Part shown: positions 25,837-34,700 of the stretch, piece after piece
Layout: each line of letters starts with the position of its first letter
Position numbering within the stretch: the first letter of the stretch is position 1
Assembly (NCBI GenBank): GCA_002723375.1
Contig: PBNX01000019.1
Span: 1 to 40,732 of the forward strand
From: Dehalococcoidia bacterium
Lineage (GTDB): Bacteria > Chloroflexota > Dehalococcoidia > Lucifugimonadales > Lucifugimonadaceae
Direction: 5' to 3'
Length of the DNA: 40,732 nucleotides
Made by a program: the position numbers and the translations under genes
The notes under the pieces: generated by a model
What the model was told of the DNA's origin: nothing
Databases searched by the model: none
What the model saw: the letters and a program-made list of their open reading frames with translations, nothing else

Positions 25837-26077
25837 TGATAATGACGGAGGATTCTCAAGCGGGTTTATAATAGGAGGAATAATGGGATTGATTGGAGGC
25901 TTAATATTTGCTCCAAGACCTGGAGATGAAACTAGAGCCATACTTACTGAAGCAAGCAATGACTGGAGAGACAAGGCAAAAGATCTAACTGATTTTGCAA
26001 AAGAGCGGATTATAGATGCAACCAATGAAGGTAAAAGGGTTGCCGAATCGCTTAGAGAAGAACTGGAAGAAAATTAA
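25829..26077 (+). CDS. YtxH-domain protein
   Basis: This 82-aa protein has a glycine-rich N-terminal membrane segment (GFIIGGIMGLIGGLIFAP, about 11-28) followed by RPGDETRAI and an amphipathic helix with DKAKDLTDFAKERI. The GxxxGxxxGxxxAP...G-x2-TR pattern is the YtxH family signature, linked to stress in Bacillus but without an assigned biochemical role. GGGGG is 7 nt before the ATG, which lies inside the preceding gene, so the two are coupled. Its TAA overlaps the convergent pheA stop by 4 nt. Confidence 0.78.
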   Translation: MSNDNDGGFSSGFIIGGIMGLIGGLIFAPRPGDETRAILTEASNDWRDKAKDLTDFAKERIIDATNEGKRVAESLREELEEN

Positions 26078-26910
26078 TTATTAAAGATTTGATAAGATCC
26101 TAAAATCTTTAAATTGCAAGTTTTTTTAATAATATTCAAACATAATGAAAGTTTTTCATCTCTCACATTACCCTCAACATCAATAAAAAAATAGTAGTTG
26201 CCCAATTTCTCTTTAGTTGGCCTAGATTCTATCTTAGTCATATTTATCTTGCTTACCGAAAAAGGTCCTAAGGCAATGTATAATGACCCAGGAGCATCCT
26301 TATCAAAGGATATAACTAATGACGTTTTGTCATTATTAGTTACTTTTTCGTGTGGATTACTACTAATAATTACAAATCTAGTGACGTTATTTTTTACAGA
26401 TTGAATATTCTCATCTAGAAGTACAACTTTCTCATTATTTTTCATCCATGGAGGACCAATAAAGGCTCCAGGTATATTATAATCTTCTAGATCATTTAAA
26501 GAGTCAGCTGTGCTATTAGAAACTTTTAACTCTGCGCTAGAATAATTATCATTTATATACTTATAACATTGACCTAAAGCCTGAGGATGGCTAAAAATTA
26601 CTTGAACCTGATTATCTTTATATTTTTCTAGAGTATAAATTGAATGATTAATATTTAATTCAAGTTCACCAATGATATTATAGTTATTTTTTTCATCAGC
26701 TAAGAAATCTAGAACTTCAACTATTGATCCTTGTATGCTATTTTCTAAAGGAACTATAACTAAGTCAGTAGATTTATCTTTTAAAGATCCTAGTACTTCA
26801 TTTATTGAATTAAATGGAATTTTATTTAATTTTTGTGAATATAATTCAGCCGCTCGATAACTATATGTTCCTTTTGGGCCAAGATATCCAATATTTAAAT
26901 TATTATCCAT
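26074..26910 (-). CDS. pheA: Prephenate dehydratase
   Basis: PheA turns prephenate into phenylpyruvate for phenylalanine synthesis. The 278-aa protein is monofunctional, with no chorismate mutase domain. The periplasmic-binding-like catalytic part has LGPKGTYSYRAA, VPLENSIQGSIVEVLDFL, SHPQALGQCYKYI and the T-R-F of NNVTRFVIIS. The ACT regulatory domain (about 195-278) shows GSLYIALGPF and the ESRPTKEKLGNYYFF motif that binds phenylalanine. It is the last gene of the potassium-uptake run and overlaps the RCK-like gene upstream by 8 nt, an unexpected partner. Confidence 0.93.
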   Translation of the reverse strand: MDNNLNIGYLGPKGTYSYRAAELYSQKLNKIPFNSINEVLGSLKDKSTDLVIVPLENSIQGSIVEVLDFLADEKNNYNIIGELELNINHSIYTLEKYKDNQVQVIFSHPQALGQCYKYINDNYSSAELKVSNSTADSLNDLEDYNIPGAFIGPPWMKNNEKVVLLDENIQSVKNNVTRFVIISSNPHEKVTNNDKTSLVISFDKDAPGSLYIALGPFSVSKINMTKIESRPTKEKLGNYYFFIDVEGNVRDEKLSLCLNIIKKTCNLKILGSYQIFNN

Positions 26911-27595
26911 TATCTTTACCTTGAAAAAATCTTGTCATTGATTCTTCATTCCTGTTTGAAGAAATAATTAAAACAGTGTCATCTTGCTCAATATCTATAT
27001 TCTCAGTAGATTGAAAAGGGTTACCTTTATTGTCTATCTTGCCTAAAATTATTGCCCTAAATGGGAATTTCAATTTAGATATGTCTTTACCAATAATGCT
27101 CGAGCCAGCTGGTATTTTTATTGACCACACTGATGTCCCTTTTGATTGAATATCCATTAACTTAATAGGCAAGCTTACTCCAGCTGTATTAAGTATTGAT
27201 TCAGTTATTGATTTTTCTTTAAGAACTAACTCATTTATTCCATAAGCATTAAATAAAGGCATATTTTCTCTACTATTTACTACCGACACTACTTGTTGTA
27301 ATTCATATTTTAATTTTACAATTTCACATGAAATTAGATTAACTGAATCACTATCTGTCATAGAAACAAAAATAGGCTGAGAATTTTCTCTATTTATACC
27401 AATAAATTCTAAAAATTCAGGAGATACTGGGTTACCTGAATATGCAATTAGGTTCTGAGATTTATGATTTAAATTATTAACTAATTCCTTATTCGAATCA
27501 ATAAATACAACATCATCTAATCCATGATTTAACAATTCTTCATACAGAATTTGTGACTCACTATTGATTCCATTAATAATAATATTCTTTTTCAT
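26903..27595 (-). CDS. TrkA-like RCK protein with degenerate nucleotide site
   Basis: This 230-aa protein has an RCK_N-like domain (about 1-130) and an RCK_C-like domain (about 145-225). The first strand reads IIINGINSES where active RCK proteins have G-x-G-x2-G, so nucleotide binding is doubtful. The acidic end of strand two (VFIDSN) survives, and the C-terminal half has IPAGSSIIGKDISKLKFP and DTVLIISSNRNEE, typical of TrkA-C. It likely assembles with the other subunits encoded in this operon or acts as a regulator of TrkH. It overlaps pheA by 8 nt and the preceding gene by 4 nt. Confidence 0.75.
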   Translation of the reverse strand: MKKNIIINGINSESQILYEELLNHGLDDVVFIDSNKELVNNLNHKSQNLIAYSGNPVSPEFLEFIGINRENSQPIFVSMTDSDSVNLISCEIVKLKYELQQVVSVVNSRENMPLFNAYGINELVLKEKSITESILNTAGVSLPIKLMDIQSKGTSVWSIKIPAGSSIIGKDISKLKFPFRAIILGKIDNKGNPFQSTENIDIEQDDTVLIISSNRNEESMTRFFQGKDNG

Positions 27596-27999
27596 TTGAA
27601 TTTCTCTATATATTTTACAACTTTATCCAATGTTAAATTACTAGAATCCAATATTATAAAACCCAGATCTTCAAATATATCTGAAATAGACATGTCCTCT
27701 AAGATAATAAATATAGCATTTGATAAATTGATATTACATTTTTGAGCAACAAATAAACTTTCTGCATCATCTCCCATATCAATTATTATAATATCTGAAT
27801 CTTCTAATCCTGCCTTTAGTAAAGTATCTATTTCTTTTGCTTCCCCATTATAAAAAGTTACATTATCTCTATTTAATGCAGCCCAAGAAGAGAATTTAAA
27901 TTGTTCAGAATTTAAAAAAAATAAATCATCAATCTTTTCAATTAATAATTCACTTATTTTCTTCAGATTATTACTAGAACCTATAATTAATGATTTCAT
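27592..27999 (-). CDS. Short RCK_N-only protein, degenerate
   Basis: This 135-aa protein has a Rossmann-like layout resembling TrkA_N: LIIGSSNNLKKIS strand-loop-helix, then a strand ending FFLNSE, and DIIIIDMGDDAES, where RCK domains keep a strand followed by D/E. The dinucleotide glycines are mostly lost and there is no C-terminal RCK_C. The assignment rests on position between two RCK genes and on this layout; I am not certain. It starts 1 nt after the UspA-like gene and overlaps the next gene as ATGA. Confidence 0.55.
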   Translation of the reverse strand: MKSLIIGSSNNLKKISELLIEKIDDLFFLNSEQFKFSSWAALNRDNVTFYNGEAKEIDTLLKAGLEDSDIIIIDMGDDAESLFVAQKCNINLSNAIFIILEDMSISDIFEDLGFIILDSSNLTLDKVVKYIEKFK

Positions 28000-28446
28000 T
28001 TATCCTTTATCTTGCCAAAACATAATTGAAGTATTTATTTCATCCATTACTTTAGTTATAACCAAGTTATTATTAAATTTATTAGAGTTTAAATTAGATT
28101 TAATTAATCTTTCCGGAATAATAACTAAATCGGGTGAATCTTCAAAAGCTTTTTCAATAATCCCAAAATTTAAATCTCTAACTTTAAATATTCCGCCAAA
28201 CATTCTAGATTTTGAAATTTTTTTTAGATTCATTTCTTTTTCAAAGCTTTTTAGTATTTGCTCCGCCAAATCAAAATCATTTTTGAAATATTCATTCTCA
28301 GTATCGATAGGATATTGCATTGGAATTTCAATAAAAAATGAATAAAAAATTTCTGTCCCCTTAGTCTTAATTATTGAAGTAAGGTCCTCTATCATATGTT
28401 TATTATTTGCATCTATTTTATCTAATATTAATAAAATTTTATTCAT
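28000..28446 (-). CDS. UspA-like small alpha/beta protein
   Basis: This 148-aa protein has the layout of universal stress proteins: an N-terminal strand KILLILDKIDA, a middle region of helices, and strand PDLVIIPERLI near 110 where Usp proteins have DLIVMG. The ATP-binding G-x2-G-x9-G-[ST] of classical UspA is not evident. Usp proteins bind nucleotides or c-di-AMP in some potassium transport systems, so this gene may encode a small ligand sensor for TrkH. It sits 5 nt after ktrA. The identity is moderate. Confidence 0.55.
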   Translation of the reverse strand: MNKILLILDKIDANNKHMIEDLTSIIKTKGTEIFYSFFIEIPMQYPIDTENEYFKNDFDLAEQILKSFEKEMNLKKISKSRMFGGIFKVRDLNFGIIEKAFEDSPDLVIIPERLIKSNLNSNKFNNNLVITKVMDEINTSIMFWQDKG

Positions 28447-28451
28447 AATAA

Positions 28452-29135
28452 TTAATTTTCCGGTTTAATATTAGCAGGGCTAACTATATCTGAAATTTTT
28501 TCATCAGGGCCTGCAATTATAAGCGTATCATTTGAGGTAAGCGTTTGGTTTTCATCAGGATTTAAAATTATATCCTCTCCTCTCTGAATAGCTATTAATG
28601 CAACTCCATATCGGTCTCTTAAATTATTAAAATTACTATTTTTTAAAGTTTGACTTATAAATCTTGTTGGGACTTTTATTTTACTTATCCCATAAGTTGA
28701 AGTTAACTCCATATACTGCTCAATCCCAGGAAGGAATAGGTCATGGGCTAGCATTCTACCCATATCAGTTTCTGGATAAACCACTTTATCGACTTCAATT
28801 CGATCAAGTGTTTCTCCTTGTAATTTTGTAACAGCTCTGGCAACAACAACATCTATTTGTAAAGATTTAAGCAATACACTCACCATAATGCTTGCCTCTG
28901 TATTTGATCCAATTGCAACTACAGCATATTCAAATTTCTCTATGCCTAATTCTTTTAAACTAGATTCATCTGAAGCATCAGCTGCAACTGCATAAGTTAC
29001 TTGACCTGCTAGTTCTTGAACTTTTAAAGGGTCAACATCGATAGCTAATACATCATGACCCATTTGATACAATGTGGTTGCAACAGTAGTTCCAAACCTA
29101 CCTAAACCTATTACAGCTACTTGAGTTATTTTCAA
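28452..29135 (-). CDS. Potassium-uptake RCK subunit (KtrA/TrkA type)
   Basis: This 227-aa cytoplasmic gating subunit pairs with the TrkH/KtrB channel. RCK_N begins QVAVIGLGRFGTTVATTLYQ with an intact G-x-G-x2-G, followed by LAIDVD with the ribose-binding Asp, and YAVVAIGSNTEAS. RCK_C (about 140-220) has ISKIKVPTRFIS and DTLIIAGPDEKI. The size fits KtrA. The start is TTG at 29135, preceded by GGGGG with 5 nt spacing. It lies 13 nt after trkH. Confidence 0.9.
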   Translation of the reverse strand: MKITQVAVIGLGRFGTTVATTLYQMGHDVLAIDVDPLKVQELAGQVTYAVAADASDESSLKELGIEKFEYAVVAIGSNTEASIMVSVLLKSLQIDVVVARAVTKLQGETLDRIEVDKVVYPETDMGRMLAHDLFLPGIEQYMELTSTYGISKIKVPTRFISQTLKNSNFNNLRDRYGVALIAIQRGEDIILNPDENQTLTSNDTLIIAGPDEKISDIVSPANIKPEN

Positions 29136-29148
29136 TCAGTCCCCCTTT

Positions 29149-30624
29149 TTATCCTATTCTAACCTTCTCTTGGAAAAATCTATACTCAACAGGTTTTTGT
29201 GACCCAGCCAATAACAATGCCAAAGTCATTGGGCCTAATCTTCCAATAAACATTATAAAAGAGTGCAAAATCTTTGTTATATCATTAATTTCTCTACTAA
29301 TTCCTGTCGACATCCCATTGGTACTAAAAGCTGAAATAGTATCAAATACTAGATACATAAAATAGTGATCTCCGCCCGAATAAGAGTACTCAATGAACAA
29401 TGTTAATAAAACTGTAATAAAAATTATAAAAAAACTTAAAATTAATATAACCATAGCTCTTACACCAATATCATAAGGGACCTCTCTGCCAAAAAATGAA
29501 ATATTATTACTTCCTCTTATGTGGCTAAATATCATTAAAATTACCAATACAAATGTAGTAATTTTTATACCTCCGGCTGTCGAAGCAGGTCCTCCTCCGA
29601 TAAACATTAAAAATCCACATACTAAATTTGTATAATCATACGACTGAGCCATATCAAACGAATTAAAACCGGCTGTTCTTGTAGACATGGATGTAAAAAT
29701 ACTATTTATAATTTTTTCGGCTAATGTCATAGAGCCTAGGGTGTTAGGGTTGGAAAACTCTAATAAAAAAATGAAAATAGCTCCACCAATTGAAAGTGCC
29801 AGAGATCCTACTAGTATTATCTTGGTCTCTAAGCTGAGCAAAACTCTAAATCTTCTTATGCCTCTACTCCCCAATATCCTTCTATGATGTATTAAATCAT
29901 TCATGACAAAATACCCAATTCCTCCAAAAAAGAACATTAGTGCAGTTATCAATAGAATAATATTGTTAACTATTCCTTTAGAAAAAGGTTCTAGGTTATT
30001 TCCAAAATTAAAAATTGTGAAACCTGCATTATTAAAAGAAGAAATTGAATGAAATATTGAGTACCAAGTATTTTCTTTAATATTATCGAACCCAAAAGAA
30101 TAGGAAAATAAAATAAAAAATATTATGATTCCTATTATTTGAAATGATAGAGATGATAAAACAACTTTCCAAACTAAATTTCCAATAGATCCTAAGTTGT
30201 CTTCACCAAGACCTTCTCCAATCTGAACACTCCTTCTAAGCCCAAGAGATTGGCCTGCAGCCAATAAAAAAAATGCAGCGCCCGTCATAAATCCAATTCC
30301 TCCAATTACAATAAGAAAACCTATTACAATCTGACCAAATAGAGTCCAAGTAGTTGCGGTATCTAAAACAATTAAACCAGTAACTGTAGATGCAGATGTT
30401 GCGGTGAACAAGGCGTCTATGAATGAGATAGGTTCATTATGTGAAAAAGGAAGAATCAACAAGATTGCTCCTAGTAAAATTAAAGCTAAAAATCCATAAA
30501 CAACTATTAATGGGGACGATGCACCTCTTTCTGAGGCACTTCTAACTTCACTTTTTACAATAATAGGCTTTAAGCCATCATCTCTTGGCCTAATACTCGT
30601 TGATTTTGATGAATTTGAAGGCAT
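29149..30624 (-). CDS. Potassium-uptake channel subunit TrkH/KtrB
   Basis: This 491-aa integral membrane protein of the SKT superfamily has four M1-P-M2 repeats, each with a filter glycine: TVTGL (80-84), NNAGF (198-202), RTAGF (316-320) and TNGMS (435-439). The glycine-rich FIGGGPASTAGGIK (341-354) is the intramembrane gate loop. An N-terminal cytoplasmic tail of about 35 charged residues precedes the first helix. K+ (or Na+-coupled K+) uptake is the expected role. The mRNA is predicted leaderless. Confidence 0.92.
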   Translation of the reverse strand: MPSNSSKSTSIRPRDDGLKPIIVKSEVRSASERGASSPLIVVYGFLALILLGAILLILPFSHNEPISFIDALFTATSASTVTGLIVLDTATTWTLFGQIVIGFLIVIGGIGFMTGAAFFLLAAGQSLGLRRSVQIGEGLGEDNLGSIGNLVWKVVLSSLSFQIIGIIIFFILFSYSFGFDNIKENTWYSIFHSISSFNNAGFTIFNFGNNLEPFSKGIVNNIILLITALMFFFGGIGYFVMNDLIHHRRILGSRGIRRFRVLLSLETKIILVGSLALSIGGAIFIFLLEFSNPNTLGSMTLAEKIINSIFTSMSTRTAGFNSFDMAQSYDYTNLVCGFLMFIGGGPASTAGGIKITTFVLVILMIFSHIRGSNNISFFGREVPYDIGVRAMVILILSFFIIFITVLLTLFIEYSYSGGDHYFMYLVFDTISAFSTNGMSTGISREINDITKILHSFIMFIGRLGPMTLALLLAGSQKPVEYRFFQEKVRIG

Positions 30625-30630
30625 TACAAT

Positions 30631-30659
30631 ATTATATTATTTTCCTTGAATATTCGTAA
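30631..30659 (-). promoter_or_regulatory. Promoter of the trkH operon, predicted leaderless
   Basis: On the minus strand TTACGA (30659-30654) and a perfect TATAAT (30636-30631) are 17 nt apart. The -10 ends 6 nt before the ATG at 30624. It overlaps the opposing htrA promoter. Confidence 0.5.
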
Positions 30660-30676
30660 TTCTATTATGATAAAAT
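30646..30676 (+). promoter_or_regulatory. Promoter of htrA, predicted leaderless
   Basis: TTGAAT (30646-30651) and TAAAAT (30671-30676) are 19 nt apart. The -10 ends 6 nt before the GTG at 30683. The spacing mirrors the trkH promoter on the other strand. Confidence 0.45.
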
Positions 30677-30682
30677 GAAGTA

Positions 30683-31762
30683 GTGAAAAATATTGCTAAA
30701 ACTTTGCTCCTATTAAATTTATTTCTTTTATTATTGATTTCTTGTACTACAGATATAGAAACAGAAACAAATTCGACTACTCCAAAAACTGATATGTCAC
30801 TTCCAAGTTTAAGTGAAACTATCGAATATGTTTCTCCTTCTGTAGTAGCTGTAAATATTTCAACTGTAGCATTAGATAGATTTTTTATTCCAAGAATAAG
30901 ATCAGCTGATGGGAGTGGAGTAATAATTTCTAAAGATGGCTACATTGTCACAAATGATCATGTAATTAAAGATGCAAGAGAAATCTCAGTTATTTTAAAT
31001 GACGAATCAATATATCAAGCTGAAATTATTGGTAGAGTTCCATATAGTGATATTGCTTTAATAAAAATTAATACTAAGCAAGAGTTAATTCCTATAGAAT
31101 TCAGTAGCTCGAAAGAATTAAGGGTTGGTGATTGGGTAATAGCTTTAGGAAATGCTTTTGGACTGGCTGGAACGCCTACAGTTACAGCAGGAATTGTTAG
31201 TGCAAAAGAGAGAGTAATAGAAACTGAAGATAATAGGACATTAACAGATATGATACAAACAGATGCGGCTATAAATAACGGAAATTCTGGTGGACCACTT
31301 GTTAATCTCTCAGGAAAATTAGTAGGAATAAATAGTACTATTATGAGAGGTGCTGAAGGCATAGGCTTCGCTATTAGCTCAGATCTTGTTCTAAGATACA
31401 TTAATGACTTATTAGAATTTGGAGAAGTTCAAATTCCTAGGGATGGAATTGAAGGAAGAACTTTGGATCCTAATTTTATTAGCACTTTATGTGAAGTGGG
31501 GTATAACTTATGTGAGTTAGATGAAAATTTCAAAGGCGTTGCAATTTTAGAGATAGCTTTAGATAGCCCAGCATCAAAATCAGGATTATTGCCAGGAGAT
31601 ATAATTATTTCTATAGAAAATAAGCCTGTAAGAAACTATGGAGAATATATGAGCTGGACATACAATTTTAAGCCAGGAGACACTATTAATTTAAACATAA
31701 TCAGAGGTCAAGAAGAAATAGAACTATCATTAGTGTTAGATAGAGCTTTAGATTTAAACTAA
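30683..31762 (+). CDS. HtrA/DegP-family serine protease, lipoprotein
   Basis: This 359-aa envelope protease has a signal peptide with lipobox LLISC (Cys21). The trypsin-like domain has a catalytic triad at His93 (VTNDHVIKD), Asp123 (YSDIALIKI) and Ser202 (NGNSGGPLV). A single PDZ domain (about 255-355) holds VAILEIALDSPASKSGLLPGD. Lipid anchoring rather than a membrane helix is a notable variation. The start is GTG at 30683; an ATG at 30675 is followed by TAG. It may degrade misfolded proteins outside the cell membrane. Its stop overlaps ileS by 9 nt. Confidence 0.9.
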   Translation: MKNIAKTLLLLNLFLLLLISCTTDIETETNSTTPKTDMSLPSLSETIEYVSPSVVAVNISTVALDRFFIPRIRSADGSGVIISKDGYIVTNDHVIKDAREISVILNDESIYQAEIIGRVPYSDIALIKINTKQELIPIEFSSSKELRVGDWVIALGNAFGLAGTPTVTAGIVSAKERVIETEDNRTLTDMIQTDAAINNGNSGGPLVNLSGKLVGINSTIMRGAEGIGFAISSDLVLRYINDLLEFGEVQIPRDGIEGRTLDPNFISTLCEVGYNLCELDENFKGVAILEIALDSPASKSGLLPGDIIISIENKPVRNYGEYMSWTYNFKPGDTINLNIIRGQEEIELSLVLDRALDLN

Positions 31763-34700
31763 TTTAATTATTTTAAAAGCAGCCCTAATTCCATTTAATT
31801 CTTCTTGAAAATCAAATTCATTATCTTTATCGTCAAATACAACTTCTTTTGCGAGAATTTGGTTTTTAACAAACTCTAAATTCTGAATTACAGAATCAAT
31901 TAGATATTTATCCCCGGTTAAATTAATTTTTATAAAATCAGAAACATCAAATTGCTTCTCTCTTCTTGTAGTTTGTACGGCCCTAACTAAGTCTCTTGCT
32001 ACACCTTCTCTTTTTAACTTTTCATCTACAGAAAGATCCATCTCAACTATAAAATCAGTGCCTTCAATTGACTGAATGCTGGGATCATCATTTATAACTG
32101 TTTCAATCTCATATTCCCCTTCATTAAGTTCAAAATCTCCAATAACTACTATACCGTTTTTTTCTTTCCATTTTCCTTCTTTAGCTAATTGGATACATTC
32201 CTGAACCTTTTTACCAATTCGAGGACCAAGCAATCTAGGATTTATCTTTAATTGGACAAGATTTTCATGATTTTTAACCTCTTCAATATTTATATTTTTA
32301 ACATTTACTTCTTCTTTTATTAACTCAAAATATTCTTCAACCCAATTACCATTATTAGATTGAATTGTTAATAAACTTAAAGGCTGTCTAACTCTTATTT
32401 TATTTATTTTTCTTATAGACAATGATGTAGAAACTACTTTCCTTATTATATCCATCTCTTTTATCAACTTATCTTCAGATTCTATTTCATGAACATCTGG
32501 CCAATTTTCTAAATGAACTGATTTGCCTCCATTTAAATTCATAAATAGTTTTTCAGAAATAAGTGGAGACAAAGGCGCAATTATCTTTAAAAGAATATTT
32601 AACACTGTATATAAAGTGTCATAAGCATCAGTAGCAGATGAAGTATCGGCTTTAGCCCAAAATCTATTACGAGATCTTCTTATGTACCAATTATTCAATG
32701 TATCAATGAACTCAGAAACTGCTGTGCATGCACCAGTTATATCATAATTATTTAAAAATTCTTTAACATCCAAAGAAGCTTTTTTAGATTTAGAAAGAAT
32801 ATATTTATCTATAGGAAAGTTTCCTTTATTTATTAATTTAGGTTTATATTTCTCTAAATTGCAATAAAGATTAAAAAAATAAACCGAATTCCATAAAGGA
32901 ACTAATACCTGCCTAAGAGAGGAATCTATTCCGGAACCCGTGCTATCCATCATTAAGTTCTGTCCTCTAAGTATTGGAGATGAAACCAAAAACCACCTTA
33001 AGGCATCTGCTCCAAAATTTTTCCACACTTCCTCAGGTTCTGGATAATTATTTAATCTTTTAGATAATTTTAATCCTTTTTCATCGACTACTACGCCGTG
33101 TCCAATTGCATTTAAAAAAGGAGGCTTGTCGAATAGAGCTGTTGATAACACCATTAGGGTGTAAAACCATCCTCTAGTCTGAGCGATATACTCAACAATA
33201 AAATCTGCAGGAAAATGAGATTCAAACCATTCTTTATTCTCAAAAGGATAATGAACTTGAGCAAATGGCATAGACCCAGATTCAAACCAACAATCAAAGA
33301 CTTCTTCAACTCTTCTCATGGTACTTTTACCAGTTGGATCATCAGGATTAGGTCTAGTTAATTCATCAATATATGGACGATGTAAATTATCTGGCCTAAC
33401 TCCAAAATCTGCTTCAATCTCATCAAGGCTTCCGTAAACGTCAATTCTTGGATAATTTGGATCATCACTTTTCCACACAGGAATAGGAGTTCCCCAAAAT
33501 CTGTTTCTACTTATAGACCAGTCTCTTGCTCCAGCAAGCCAATTACCAAATGCTCCATCTTTTATATGGTCAGGTATCCAATTTATTTTTTGATTATTTG
33601 AAACCATGCTATCCCTAAATTTTGATACTTCCACGTACCATGAATTGAGTGTTTTATAAATTAAAGGCTCATCTGTTCGCCAGCTATGAGGATAATTATG
33701 CTTATAATTTTCTCGTTTCAATAGATTTCCATCTAATTTCAATTTTTTAATAATTTCGGGATTAGCATCAAAAACAAGTTGCCCTGAATAATCAGAAATT
33801 TCAGATGTAAATTGACCTCTAGAATCAACTGGGCAAACAGTTTTTATATCGTTATCTTCACAAATGGCTTGATCATCTTCACCAAATCCAGGCGCCATAT
33901 GGACTATTCCAGTTCCTTCTTCGGTATTCACAAATTCAGCAGAAAGTACCTTGAATGCATTAGGTTGTTTTACAAAATAATTAAATACAGGGCAGTATTT
34001 TAGCCCCACTAAATCAGAACCTTTAATTTTTTCTTCAACTCTATAACCGGACAATTCATTATCATATTTTGATAAAGCAAACTCTCCTATAATCAATTTC
34101 TCAGATTCATTACTAATAAGCACATAATCTAATTCGCTATTTACAGCAACTGCCAAATTTGAAGGTAATGTCCAAGGAGTAGTAGTCCATATTAAAATAC
34201 TCGTGTTAGTAAACTTTGTTTCTTCATCTAACCTAAACTTAACTGTAACCGCAGGGTCTTCTCTCTCTCTATAAGAATTATCAAGTCTTGTTTCAAAATT
34301 TGATATAGGGGTTTCAGCTTTCCATGAGTAAGGCATTACCCTATCTTTTTCATAAATTAATCCTTTTTTCCATAATTCCTTGAAAGCCCATATAACTGAT
34401 TCCATATATGAAATATCCATAGTTTTATAATCATTTTTGAAATCTACCCATCTTGCTTGCCTATTAACTGACTTTTCCCATTCTTGAGTATATTTCATGA
34501 CAGATTTCTGGCAATGTTCATTAAAATTTTCAACACCGAATTTAATTATTTCTGCCCTTCCTGATACTCCCAATTCTTTTTCTGACTCCATTTCGGCAGG
34601 AAGGCCATGACAATCCCATCCAAATCTACGATCAACCTTGTTGCCTAACATGGTTTGAAATCTAGGAATTATATCTTTTACAAATCCAGTTAAAAGATGC

